Origin: Planctomycetota bacterium
GTDB taxonomy: Bacteria > Planctomycetota > Planctomycetia > Pirellulales > UBA1268
Length of the DNA: 39,028 nucleotides
Direction of reading: 5' to 3'
Assembly: GCA_003671185.1 (NCBI GenBank)
Contig: QWPN01000069.1
Location: 1-39,028 of the forward strand
Shown here piece by piece: positions 16,746-24,737 of this stretch (its first letter is position 1; each line of letters opens with the position of its first letter). The position numbers were made by a program, and so were the translations under genes. The notes beneath the pieces were generated by a model. The model did no database searches. It was given only the letters and a program-made list of their open reading frames with translations, and was not told the origin of the DNA.

Positions 16746-18455
16746 ATGAACAATCTCCTCGATCCCGCCGCCTTCAGCCCAGACCGGCACCTGCTGCTGG
16801 TCATCGCCACGCCGCTGCTGGGGGCGCTCGTGGCCTGGGTGATGGGTTCCCGGGGCCTGACGGCCGTGCGACAGAGCGCGGCGGTGACCGCCACCGTGAC
16901 ACTCGTCCTAGCGGGCTGGCTGATCGTGCGCTATCTGGGAGATCCCGGCAGCGAGGCCGCCCTGCCCTACGCCACCGTGCAACTGCCCTGGCTGACGCAG
17001 GGGATCTTCGACGTGCGCTTCTCGCTCGGCCTCGACGGCCTCTCGCTGTGGATGTTCGGCCTGTCGGCCCTGCTCTCGTTGACGGCCGTGCTCGTCAGCT
17101 GGGACGCGGTCAAGGATCGCCCCGTCGGTTTCTACGTGCTGTTGCTCGTGCTCGAGGCGGCGATGCTCGGCGTGTTCGCGGCCCGGGACGTGATCCTGTT
17201 CTACGTGTTCTTCGAGTTCACGCTCGTCCCGCTGTTCTTCCTGATCGGCATCTGGGGGCACGAGGAGCGGCGCCGGGCGGCGGTGAAATTCTTCATCTAC
17301 ACACTGACCGGCAGCGTGCTCACGTTCCTGGGCCTGCTGGCGATCGTGCTCTGGAACTCCTCGCACACGGGCACCGTGTCGTTCGACATCCAGACCCTGA
17401 CCACGAACCTGGCGAACCATCCGCTGCCCATGACGGCCCAGGGGGGTTGGCTGCAGATGGTGGTGTTCCTGGCACTGCTGGCCGGATTCGCCGTCAAGGT
17501 GCCGATCGTGCCCTTGCACACCTGGCTGCCGCTGGCCCACGTCGAGGCTCCCACCGGGGGCAGCGTCGATCTGGCCGGGGTGCTTCTCAAGATCGGCATC
17601 TACGGCTTCCTGCGCTTCTCGATGCCGATGCTGCCCGAGGCCACGGCCGTGGCGGCACCCTGGCTGTTCGGCCTGGGCGCGGTGGGCATCGTGTACGGCG
17701 CGCTGGTGGCCCTCGTGCAGACCGACCTCAAGCGGCTGATCGCCTATTCATCCGTGAGCCACATGGGCTACGTGGTGATGGGGCTGTTCGCCCTCACGCC
17801 CGTGGCCGTCGAGGGTGCCAACCTGCAACTGATCAACCACGGGCTGTCGTCAGCCGGCCTGTTCGCCCTGGTGGGCATGATCTACGAGCGGTTCCACACC
17901 CGCAGCATCTCGAACCTGGGTGGCATCGCCTCGCGGGCGCCGTGGCTCACGGTGCTGTTCATGCTGTTCACATTCTCCAGCATCGGATTGCCGGGCCTGA
18001 ACGGCTTCGTGGGCGAGTTCATGATCCTGGCTGGCTCGTTCCAGCGGGCCTGGGGCGGCGTGGCCCCGGGCCTGCAGACCGCCTACCTGGTGCTCTGCCT
18101 GCTGGGGGTCGCCGGTGTCGTGCTGGGGGCCTGGTACATGCTGTGGGCCGTGGAGCGGGTGTTCTTCGGCGGTTCGCGCGAGCCTCCGCGCGGCACGGCG
18201 GCGGGACGGCACGGCCACGGCGCCGACCACCACGGGCATGACGCCGGCCACGCCGACCGCTGCGATCTCCGCTGGCACGAGGTGGCGGCGCTCGTGCCGC
18301 TGGCCGTGTTCGTGATCTGGATCGGCGTGGCGCCGGCCACGTTCCTGGAACCGGCCGCCATGGCCGTCCGCGACACGACCCACGACGCATCCGCCAGTTT
18401 CGCCGCCCGCATGAGCGCGGCCACGCCCCAGGACCAGGTCGCACACGCTCCATGA
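16746..18455 (+). CDS. nuoM: NADH-quinone oxidoreductase subunit M (antiporter-like)
   Basis: 569 residues from the ATG at 16746, 26 bases after nuoL, which is the only non-trivial spacing in the second half of the operon. Motifs include FYVFFEFTLVPLFFLIGIWG with the conserved Glu, GFAVKVPIVPLHTWLPLAHV with the key Lys, EAPTGGSVDLAGVLLKIG, and TDLKRLIAYSSVSHMGYV. A His-rich loop near residues 485-505 (GRHGHGADHHGHDAGH) lies before the last helices. NuoM is the middle proton-pumping subunit. Its stop overlaps the nuoN start. Confidence 0.95.
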   Translation: MNNLLDPAAFSPDRHLLLVIATPLLGALVAWVMGSRGLTAVRQSAAVTATVTLVLAGWLIVRYLGDPGSEAALPYATVQLPWLTQGIFDVRFSLGLDGLSLWMFGLSALLSLTAVLVSWDAVKDRPVGFYVLLLVLEAAMLGVFAARDVILFYVFFEFTLVPLFFLIGIWGHEERRRAAVKFFIYTLTGSVLTFLGLLAIVLWNSSHTGTVSFDIQTLTTNLANHPLPMTAQGGWLQMVVFLALLAGFAVKVPIVPLHTWLPLAHVEAPTGGSVDLAGVLLKIGIYGFLRFSMPMLPEATAVAAPWLFGLGAVGIVYGALVALVQTDLKRLIAYSSVSHMGYVVMGLFALTPVAVEGANLQLINHGLSSAGLFALVGMIYERFHTRSISNLGGIASRAPWLTVLFMLFTFSSIGLPGLNGFVGEFMILAGSFQRAWGGVAPGLQTAYLVLCLLGVAGVVLGAWYMLWAVERVFFGGSREPPRGTAAGRHGHGADHHGHDAGHADRCDLRWHEVAALVPLAVFVIWIGVAPATFLEPAAMAVRDTTHDASASFAARMSAATPQDQVAHAP

Positions 18456-20095
18456 CCACGCCACCCACCTCGTTTGAATCCTTCCTGCTGCTGGGGCCCG
18501 AGATCGCCCTCGTGCTGGCGGCGCTGACCGCCTGGCTGGGCGGCGCGTTCCTGGGGCTGCGGTGGGGCTGGCCCGTGGCGCTGGTGGGCATCGGCGCGGC
18601 GCTGGGGATCGCCCGGTTGCAGCCTGCGACCGCGGCGTCCGCCGGCGTGACGCTCGACGCGTTTTCGGGCTTCATCCGCTGGCTGGTGCTCGTGCTCGGC
18701 GGCCTCCTGGCCCTCGTGCAGTCCGGAGATCTGTTTCTTTCCGCCAGCAGTCGGGGGCCCGGCCGGCACCGCGGCGGCACGTGCGAGGAGGCCGGCACGT
18801 TCCTCGTGCTGCTCGCCGGGCTGTCGCTGACCGGGCTGGCCAGCGACCTGGTGACGCTGTTCGCGGGGCTGGAACTGGTGTCGATCCCCACCTACATCCT
18901 GCTGGCCCTCAAGCGCAGCGACGCCCGTGGCCAGGAGGCAGGACTCAAGTACTTCTTCCTCTCGCTGGTGGCGTCGGCCCTCTTCCTGTACGCGATCGTG
19001 TGCCTCTATGGCCTGGGCGGTTCCACCGACCTGGGGACGATCGCGGCCCGACTCCGGGAGCCGGCTGCAGCCGAGAGTCTGCGGGCCCTCATCCCGGTGG
19101 CCCTGGGCATGGCGATCGTGGCCGCGGCGTTCCGGCTGGCGGCCGTGCCGATGCACTTTTATGCCCCCGATGTCTACGAGGGCACGAGCCCGGGCAACGC
19201 AGCCCTCCTCTCCACGCTGCCGAAGGTGGCGGGCCTCGTGGTGCTGGCCCGGATCGTCTCGCTGTCGGTGCCCCTGGAACTGTTCTGGCAGGCCGCCGCC
19301 GTGCTGGCGGCCGTCACGATGACGGTCGGCAACGTGATGGCGCTGTGGCAGCGGAACCTGCGCCGCCTGCTGGCCTGCTCCTCGATCGCCCACGCCGGCT
19401 ATCTGCTCGTGGGCGTGGCCGTAGCCGCCGCGGCCACGCCGTCCACGCAGCAGCCCGCCGATCCAGCGGCGGCCGCCCTGCTGGCAACGTCCACGCTCGA
19501 CGGCATGTCGGCCACGCTCTTCTACCTGGCCACCTACGCGGTGGCCACGATCGGCCTGTTCGGCGCCCTCGCCTATCTCGGCCATCGCTGGCCGGAATGG
19601 ACGAGCGGCAGCGGCCCCCGTCCGCCGCTCGAGGAGGTCGCGTTGGTCGACGACCTCGACGGTCTCTCCTCCACCAATCCGGTGGCCGCCTTCGCGATCG
19701 CCCTGTTCCTGCTCAGCCTGGCGGGCATCCCGCCGCTGCCGGGCTTCTGGGGCAAGCTGTCACTGGCGGCTTCGGCCCTGCAGGTCGATTGGACCGCGCC
19801 GGTCACATTCGGCAGCCGGCGTGCCGCCTTTGTGGCCCTGGCGGTGGTCTTGGTCGTCAACGCCGCCATCGCGGCCGCCTACTACCTGCGAATCATCGGG
19901 GCCATCTACTTTCGCACCACCAAGCGCGGCGTGCAGGCCGACGGCGGCCTGGCTGCGGGCGTGGCCATGCTGGCCTGCGGCCTGATCGTGCTGATGGTCG
20001 CCCTGCAGCCGATCGGCCTGTTCACGGTGGCGTCGCGGGCCGGATCATCAATGTCGCGGATCGTGAGCGGCAACACCGTCGGATACGTGCCATGA
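18452..20095 (+). CDS. nuoN: NADH-quinone oxidoreductase subunit N (antiporter-like)
   Basis: 547 residues with about 14 helices. Recognisable blocks are LVTLFAGLELVSIPTYILLA with the conserved Glu, GLKYFFLSLVASALFLYAI, AAFRLAAVPMHFYAPDVYEG, and the characteristic late motif LSLAGIPPLPGFWGKL. An insertion with the linker TPSTQQPADPAAAALLAT lies near residue 335. NuoN is the antiporter-like subunit next to NuoK. The gene overlaps nuoM by 4 bases (ATGA) and mrp by 4 bases (ATGA). Confidence 0.95.
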   Translation: MTTPPTSFESFLLLGPEIALVLAALTAWLGGAFLGLRWGWPVALVGIGAALGIARLQPATAASAGVTLDAFSGFIRWLVLVLGGLLALVQSGDLFLSASSRGPGRHRGGTCEEAGTFLVLLAGLSLTGLASDLVTLFAGLELVSIPTYILLALKRSDARGQEAGLKYFFLSLVASALFLYAIVCLYGLGGSTDLGTIAARLREPAAAESLRALIPVALGMAIVAAAFRLAAVPMHFYAPDVYEGTSPGNAALLSTLPKVAGLVVLARIVSLSVPLELFWQAAAVLAAVTMTVGNVMALWQRNLRRLLACSSIAHAGYLLVGVAVAAAATPSTQQPADPAAAALLATSTLDGMSATLFYLATYAVATIGLFGALAYLGHRWPEWTSGSGPRPPLEEVALVDDLDGLSSTNPVAAFAIALFLLSLAGIPPLPGFWGKLSLAASALQVDWTAPVTFGSRRAAFVALAVVLVVNAAIAAAYYLRIIGAIYFRTTKRGVQADGGLAAGVAMLACGLIVLMVALQPIGLFTVASRAGSSMSRIVSGNTVGYVP

Positions 20096-21180
20096 GTGGC
20101 ATGCCCAATGACGCCGCGGTGCGGGCCGTGCTCGCCGGTATCGCCGACCCGGAAACGGGGCGGCCGCTCACCGAGATGGGCCAGGTGCGGTCCATCGCCG
20201 CCGACGCGGGCTCGATCGCCGTCAGCATCGGGCTCACCACGCACTCGGCCGTGCTCTGGGCGGCCACCCGGGCCCGCATCGAGGAGGTGCTCCGCAGCCG
20301 GTTTCCCGCCGTGCCCGCCGTGGCCGTGGAGATCGTGCCGCACGACCGGCCGCCGGGAAAACTGGGACAGATCGGCCTGGAAGCCAAGAGCGTGATCGCG
20401 GTCGGCTCGGGCAAGGGGGGCGTGGGCAAGAGCACGATCGCCGCCTCGATCGCCATCGGCCTGGCCCGGGCCGGCTCCCGCGTCGGCCTCCTCGACGCCG
20501 ACGTCTACGGCCCCAGCGTGCCGCACCTGCTCGGCCTCACGGGCCGGCCGCAGATCGAGGAGGGCAAGATCGTGCCCCACCTGCTGGACGTGGGCCGGCA
20601 GCGCATGCCCGTGATGTCGATGGGCTTCCTGGTGCCGGCAGGCGAGGCCGTGGTGTGGCGTGGCCCGATGCTCCACGGTGCCATCACGCAGATGCTCCGC
20701 GACACCCTCTGGGGGACGCTCGACTATCTCATCATCGACATGCCGCCTGGCACCGGCGACATCGCCCTCACGCTCTCGCAGGTGCTGCCGCTCACCGGCG
20801 CCGTCGTGGTCTGCACGCCGCAGGACGTGGCCCTGCTCGATGCCACCAAGGCGATCGCCATGTTCCGCAAGGTCAACATTCCGCTGTTGGGCATGGTGGA
20901 GAACATGGCGTTCTTCGTCTGTCCCGACACGGGCAAGCGCTACGACATCTTCGGCTCCGGTGGCGCGAAGCGGACCGCGCAAGAACTCGACATTCCGTTT
21001 CTCGGCGAAGTCCCGATCCAGATTCCGATCCGCGAGCACGGCGACGCCGGCCGCACGACCGCCAACTACGACGACCCGCAGGCCCGCCCCTACCTGGAGG
21101 CGATCTGCACGCGGCTCATCGGCAACCTCGCCGCCACGAGCGCCGCCCGGCCCCCGCTCCCCTCGCTGCCGGTGCTGTAG
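20092..21180 (+). CDS. mrp: Mrp/NBP35-type Fe-S carrier P-loop ATPase, coupled to nuoN
   Basis: 362 residues. Residues about 5-90 form an N-terminal DUF59/MIP18-like domain (VLAGIADPETGRPLTEMGQV). The P-loop domain follows with the deviant Walker A GSGKGGVGKST (105-115), LLDADVYGPSVPHLLG, and YLIIDMPPGTGDIALT. Family members bind and transfer [4Fe-4S] clusters, and the eukaryotic relative Ind1/NUBPL is needed for complex I assembly. The ATGA overlap with nuoN fits a job in maturing the Nuo Fe-S subunits. The usual cluster-binding CPxC motif is CPDT here (C277, T280), so only one of the two cysteines remains. Confidence 0.93.
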   Translation: MSGMPNDAAVRAVLAGIADPETGRPLTEMGQVRSIAADAGSIAVSIGLTTHSAVLWAATRARIEEVLRSRFPAVPAVAVEIVPHDRPPGKLGQIGLEAKSVIAVGSGKGGVGKSTIAASIAIGLARAGSRVGLLDADVYGPSVPHLLGLTGRPQIEEGKIVPHLLDVGRQRMPVMSMGFLVPAGEAVVWRGPMLHGAITQMLRDTLWGTLDYLIIDMPPGTGDIALTLSQVLPLTGAVVVCTPQDVALLDATKAIAMFRKVNIPLLGMVENMAFFVCPDTGKRYDIFGSGGAKRTAQELDIPFLGEVPIQIPIREHGDAGRTTANYDDPQARPYLEAICTRLIGNLAATSAARPPLPSLPVL

Positions 21181-21210
21181 GGCCTCGAAGGCACGGTCGG
21201 GCGCGGGCCT

Positions 21211-21269
21211 GGGGCTGCCCGTGCCCCGAGAGCCGGCGTTGCTGGCCAGCGGAGCCATGGATGGCGGAG
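21211..21269. repeat. Half copy of the nuoD-nuoE repeat element (copy 2)
   Basis: Beginning GGGGCTGCCCGTGCCC and continuing through GCCGGCGTTGCTGGCCAGCG, this stretch aligns with 7777-7834 at roughly 85% by eye. It lies in the 99-base gap between the convergent mrp and SGNH-hydrolase genes. The right half of the element is absent. It may double as a transcription end for either gene. Confidence 0.55.
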
Positions 21270-21279
21270 CGCGGCCGCT

Positions 21280-22068
21280 TCAGTACATCCACACCCGCAG
21301 CCCGGAACGCTCGACGACCGGCTGCGGCGTGAATCTCACGGTGCGGGCCAGCGAGCGGACCTCGGCCCCCCGCGAACCGATCGCCGCCCAGTCGCGCCAG
21401 GTCGCGCGGGGCGAAGCCGTCGTGCAGGGGAGGCCCCAGGCATCGCAGACCCGCTGCCAGAGGGCGTCGAGATGCGGACGCCGCACATGGAGCGCATCGA
21501 GGCCATACCAGTCGGCCGGCTGCTCGATGAATGTGGCACCCGTCTCCACCGCGAGCGCCTGTAGTTCCTCGTCGAGCCAGCAGGTCGCCTCTTTGAGTTC
21601 GTCGAGCCCGAGCAGGCAGCGGGGCACGTAGAGCATGCGCAGGAGTCTGTAGCGCACGGCGCCCACGCCGGCGACCGCCGCAAGGGGCAGACCCGTGATC
21701 ACGAGACGGCCGCCCCGGGTGGCGAGGCGGTGAGTGGCCTCGCGCACGGCCCCAGCGACCGCGGAAACACCGAGGCCGTACAGCAACTCGTTGCCCACGT
21801 CGGTCACGACGACCATCGGCCGCTCGATGCGCTCGCGGTCAAGCGCCCGCCACAGCCCGCAGCCCAGGATCGAGGGCAGCCGACGCCACGCCACACGGGT
21901 GTTCACGCCGTAGCCGCGGCCGTGCCCTGCGGCCACGAACAGCGAGACCGGCGCCGGCGCCCGCGCCCGCACGATGGCCGACAGCCGGGCCAGGCCCCGC
22001 GATACGTTGCTGGCGCCGAGCACCACGACCGCCCGGGTGCCGGCGGCATTCAATTCCAGCGTTTCCAT
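21280..22068 (-). CDS. SGNH/GDSL-like hydrolase domain protein
   Basis: 262 residues. Features of the SGNH fold: VVVLGASNVSRG with candidate nucleophile S20, DVGNELLYG with G92-N93 in the block III position, and LDALHV with D191 and H194 in the block V DxxH position. Members are esterases or acyl and acetyl hydrolases acting on lipids or sugars. The block II glycine may be G48. No signal peptide is seen and the substrate is unknown. Its start overlaps the end of the M50 gene by 19 bases, so it is probably the last gene of the lpxB-M50 operon. A role in envelope acyl chemistry would fit but is inference. Confidence 0.65.
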   Translation of the reverse strand: METLELNAAGTRAVVVLGASNVSRGLARLSAIVRARAPAPVSLFVAAGHGRGYGVNTRVAWRRLPSILGCGLWRALDRERIERPMVVVTDVGNELLYGLGVSAVAGAVREATHRLATRGGRLVITGLPLAAVAGVGAVRYRLLRMLYVPRCLLGLDELKEATCWLDEELQALAVETGATFIEQPADWYGLDALHVRRPHLDALWQRVCDAWGLPCTTASPRATWRDWAAIGSRGAEVRSLARTVRFTPQPVVERSGLRVWMY

Positions 22069-22832
22069 GGCGGGCTACCCGCGGAGAGTCCCTGGAAGCA
22101 CGACGCGGCCAGCATCGCGAACATGATCCCCAGGTAGGGCTCGTTGCGCGTGTAGCCCCACCAGGCCACGGCGGCGCCGGCGGCCACGCCGATCATGCCT
22201 GCGATCCGATGGGCGTCCTCGATGCCGAGGGCGAGCAGACCCTCGCGGACGATCTGGCCGCCGTCGAGCGGCGGCACGGGCACGAGATTCAACAGCGGCC
22301 AGAAGATGTTCACGAACAGCAGGAAGGCGCAGGCCGCCCGCGCCGGGAGCGACGTGAAGTCGGCGCCATCGTAGAGCCCGAATGCGACGCCCAGCGACTC
22401 CACGGGGAACGGCACGGCACGGCCCATCCCCTTGAGGCCGATGATGATCACGAGGGCGAGCACCAACTGCGCCAGTGGCCCGGCCGCAGCGACGGCCAGC
22501 CGTTGCAGCGGCCGCAGGTGCGTGCGGCGTCCCCAGGCCTCCGGGATCGCCAACCCGCCGAAGTGGTAGAGCACGATGTGGGCCCCCTGGCCGAACGCCC
22601 GGTAGGCCAATGCGTGCCCCATCTCGTGGACGAGGATCGACACGAACACGACGCCGATCCAGATGGCGAGAACCTGCAGGAGCGTCCGCTGATCGGGACC
22701 GGCCAGGCTCCGGCAGGTATTCCAGCCGAGCAGGGCGGCCGCCAGCCAGAACCAGGCCGAGACGCGGACACGAATGCCCGCCACTTCGAAGTGCCAGTCG
22801 GCGGATGTGGGCTGCGGTTCGGCGAGAAACAT
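22050..22832 (-). CDS. M50-family (site-2-protease-like) intramembrane zinc metalloprotease
   Basis: 260 residues from the ATG at 22832, 2 bases after lpxB ends. The zinc motif HEMGH is at residues 69-73 within the membrane helix VFVSILVHEMGHALAYRAFG. The second metal motif PVPPLDGGQIV supplies D190. About six hydrophobic helices are present. This compact M50 form lacks PDZ and CBS domains. Such proteases cut transmembrane segments of regulatory or envelope proteins, and many simple members have unknown substrates. Genomic linkage with lpxB suggests an envelope role, which is inference. Confidence 0.88.
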   Translation of the reverse strand: MFLAEPQPTSADWHFEVAGIRVRVSAWFWLAAALLGWNTCRSLAGPDQRTLLQVLAIWIGVVFVSILVHEMGHALAYRAFGQGAHIVLYHFGGLAIPEAWGRRTHLRPLQRLAVAAAGPLAQLVLALVIIIGLKGMGRAVPFPVESLGVAFGLYDGADFTSLPARAACAFLLFVNIFWPLLNLVPVPPLDGGQIVREGLLALGIEDAHRIAGMIGVAAGAAVAWWGYTRNEPYLGIMFAMLAASCFQGLSAGSPPWKRWN

Positions 22833-22834
22833 GG

Positions 22835-24073
22835 TCAGGCGGCCTGGCTCTCCGTGAGGGGGGCGGATGGGGCCGCGCGGGCGGCCACGATGGCCAGCAC
22901 CGCGGCGGCGGCCCGGGCGGCCGAACCGGGCCGGGCGATATCGCGGGCCAGCACCTCGAGCCTGGCGACCACCCGGTCCCGGGCCAGGGGATCCTCGAGC
23001 CATGTGATAACGTGCCCCGCGGCCGGCAAAGCGGGATCCTGCACCGCCAGGTATTCCGGGTACACCGCCTCCGGATCGGCGGCGGCCACCTCCCGCGGTG
23101 GCCACCACTGCGGACGCACCGGGCCGACCGGCGCGCGGACGGCCAGCAGGTTGACCAGCGTGATGAACCGGGCGTGGCGGAAGAAGCTCTGCACGATGTA
23201 GGCGAAGCCGCTGATGCGGTACACGATCACAGTCGGCACCCGCGCGGACATGAGTTCCAGTGACACGGAGCCGGAGCAGGCGATCGCGGCCGTCGCCTCG
23301 CCAATCAGGCTCCGCGTCCGACCCGCATGAATCTCGATCACCGGCCCGTCCGCCCCGACGCTCGAGCGCAGCACGTCGGCCATGTGACGGGCATGCCGGT
23401 CGTGGAGGGCACCGATCACGAACCGGGTCCGGGGGACGCGTTTATGGATTTCGCTGGCCGCCCGCACGAGCGTGCCCAGCACGCCCTCGATCTCCTGGCC
23501 GCGCGATCCGGGCAGCAGGAGCACGAGCGGATCCGCCTCCTGCCCGGCCATGCCACGGTGTGCGGCCGCCGCGCCGAACTCGTCGAAGAATGGATGGCCA
23601 ACGAGCGTGCTGCGCATGCCGCGGGCGCTGAACCAGTCGTGCTCGAAGGGCAGCGCGGAGAGCACGTGGTCCACGAGCCGGCGCATCTTGCCGACCCGCC
23701 AACTGCCCCAGGCCCAGACCTGGGGTGGGCAGTAGAACACGACCGGGATGCCGTGCCGCTTCGCCCGCCAGGCCAGCCACCAGTGGAATCCCGGGAAGTC
23801 GACGAGCACGCACACGTCGGGGCGGGCATCGATGAAACTCCGCTCGGCGCGGCGGGCCATGTCGATGAAGCGGTGGATGTTGAGGATCGCCCGCAGGAAC
23901 CACATCACGGCCAGTTGCGTCAGGTCGGCCACGAGGCGGCAGCCCGCCGTGGCCATCTGCGGCCCACCCAGCCCGATGCATTCCGCATCGGGCCGCCGAG
24001 CATGGATCGCGTGCACGAGCAGCGCGGCATGGTGGTCGCCCGACGGCTCGCCGGCCGAGATGAAGACGCGCAT
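22835..24073 (-). CDS. lpxB: Lipid-A-disaccharide synthase
   Basis: 412 residues from the ATG at 24073, giving the classic start MRVFISAGEPSGDHHAA. Other LpxB blocks: IGLGGPQMATAGCRLVADL, VDFPGFHWWLAWRAK, YCPPQVWAWGSWR, LLLPGSRGQEIEGVL, ACSGSVSLELMSARVPTVIV, and YRISGFAYIV. The enzyme (GT19, membrane-associated) joins UDP-2,3-diacylglucosamine and lipid X to make lipid A disaccharide. The organism is therefore expected to make lipid A. The Shine-Dalgarno GGAG lies 7 bases upstream, inside the arm of a strong hairpin. An upstream in-frame GTG at 24133 would add 20 residues (GMLNVKYSAW and on) and is less likely. Confidence 0.93.
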   Translation of the reverse strand: MRVFISAGEPSGDHHAALLVHAIHARRPDAECIGLGGPQMATAGCRLVADLTQLAVMWFLRAILNIHRFIDMARRAERSFIDARPDVCVLVDFPGFHWWLAWRAKRHGIPVVFYCPPQVWAWGSWRVGKMRRLVDHVLSALPFEHDWFSARGMRSTLVGHPFFDEFGAAAAHRGMAGQEADPLVLLLPGSRGQEIEGVLGTLVRAASEIHKRVPRTRFVIGALHDRHARHMADVLRSSVGADGPVIEIHAGRTRSLIGEATAAIACSGSVSLELMSARVPTVIVYRISGFAYIVQSFFRHARFITLVNLLAVRAPVGPVRPQWWPPREVAAADPEAVYPEYLAVQDPALPAAGHVITWLEDPLARDRVVARLEVLARDIARPGSAARAAAAVLAIVAARAAPSAPLTESQAA

Positions 24074-24074
24074 G

Positions 24075-24110
24075 AAAAAACTCCGCGGGGCCCGGGCGGC
24101 CCACGCGGAG
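24075..24110 (-). terminator. Rho-independent terminator of the YHS-like gene overlapping the lpxB ribosome-binding site
   Basis: Read on the minus strand, CTCCGCG pairs with CGCGGAG and, after one bulged T, GGGCC pairs with GGCCC around the loop GCCCG. TTTTTT follows directly. This is a 12-bp GC-rich stem with a U6 tract, 53 bases after the stop of the upstream YHS-like gene. The last arm contains GGAG, the lpxB Shine-Dalgarno, and the U-tract ends one base before the lpxB ATG. Confidence 0.75.
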
Positions 24111-24162
24111 TATTTCACATTCAGCATGCCCACCCTAGCCCACTTTCACGGGGCCGGGGGCT

Positions 24163-24603
24163 TTACTTGGCGGGGGCGAAGCCCTTTTCGATGTTCCCGA
24201 ACACCATCGTCAGCTGCTCATCGGCGGCGGCCTTCTCCACCTTGCCCTTGCAGTTGGGGCAGCAGAAGCCGACCTCGGCGTCACCGATCGCGATCTTCGT
24301 GCCGTCCTTCACCGGGCCGCCGCTGAACGGGCAGCCCTTCTGCACGAGCTGGCCCGTGCTCACCATCTGCTGGTGCGCCTTGGCGGCGAACTTCGTCGAG
24401 TCGCCGGCGAACGCCTTCGCGCAGTTGCCGCAGCAGAAGTAGACCTTGCCGCCGGCGAAGTCGGCACTGGCCTCGGGGTTGCAGCCCTTGCCCGACACCG
24501 GGCACTTGGCGTCCTTGGGCTCCTTCGGGGCGGCCGACACGACCACCTGGCTGACCGCGGCCAAGCAAAGGACGGCGATGGCAACGGCAACACGGCTCTT
24601 CAT
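24163..24603 (-). CDS. Secreted tandem YHS-like cysteine-motif protein
   Basis: 146 residues from the ATG at 24603, with GAGGAG about 10 bases upstream. Residues 1-24 are a signal peptide ending VVSAA. Two repeats follow. The first is KCPVSGKGC then VYFCCGNCAKAF (C34, C57, C58, C61). The second is GCPFSGGPV then VGFCCPNCKGKV (C91, C114, C115, C118). The C-P-x-S-G ... F-C-C-x-N-C pattern is that of YHS/TRASH-like metal-binding domains, common in planctomycete exported proteins. It may bind a soft metal such as copper in the periplasm. It has its own promoter and terminator. Confidence 0.75.
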   Translation of the reverse strand: MKSRVAVAIAVLCLAAVSQVVVSAAPKEPKDAKCPVSGKGCNPEASADFAGGKVYFCCGNCAKAFAGDSTKFAAKAHQQMVSTGQLVQKGCPFSGGPVKDGTKIAIGDAEVGFCCPNCKGKVEKAAADEQLTMVFGNIEKGFAPAK

Positions 24604-24661
24604 GACTTGGGTTCTCCTCGTGGGTACGGCATGTGCGGCCGGGACGCCGCGAAACGCCGGT

Positions 24662-24691
24662 ATGATACGGTCCCGACGCGGCCGGCCGCAA
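24662..24691 (-). promoter_or_regulatory. Candidate promoter for the YHS-like gene
   Basis: On the minus strand TTGCGG (24691-24686) is followed 18 bases later by TATCAT (24667-24662), about 60 bases before the ATG at 24603. The intergenic gap here is 134 bases after the MFS-like gene. Hexamer matches are four or five of six. Inferred only. Confidence 0.4.
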
Positions 24692-24737
24692 TCCGCGAAT
24701 CCGGCGTTCTTTCCCGGTGACATGCCTGCGGGACGGC

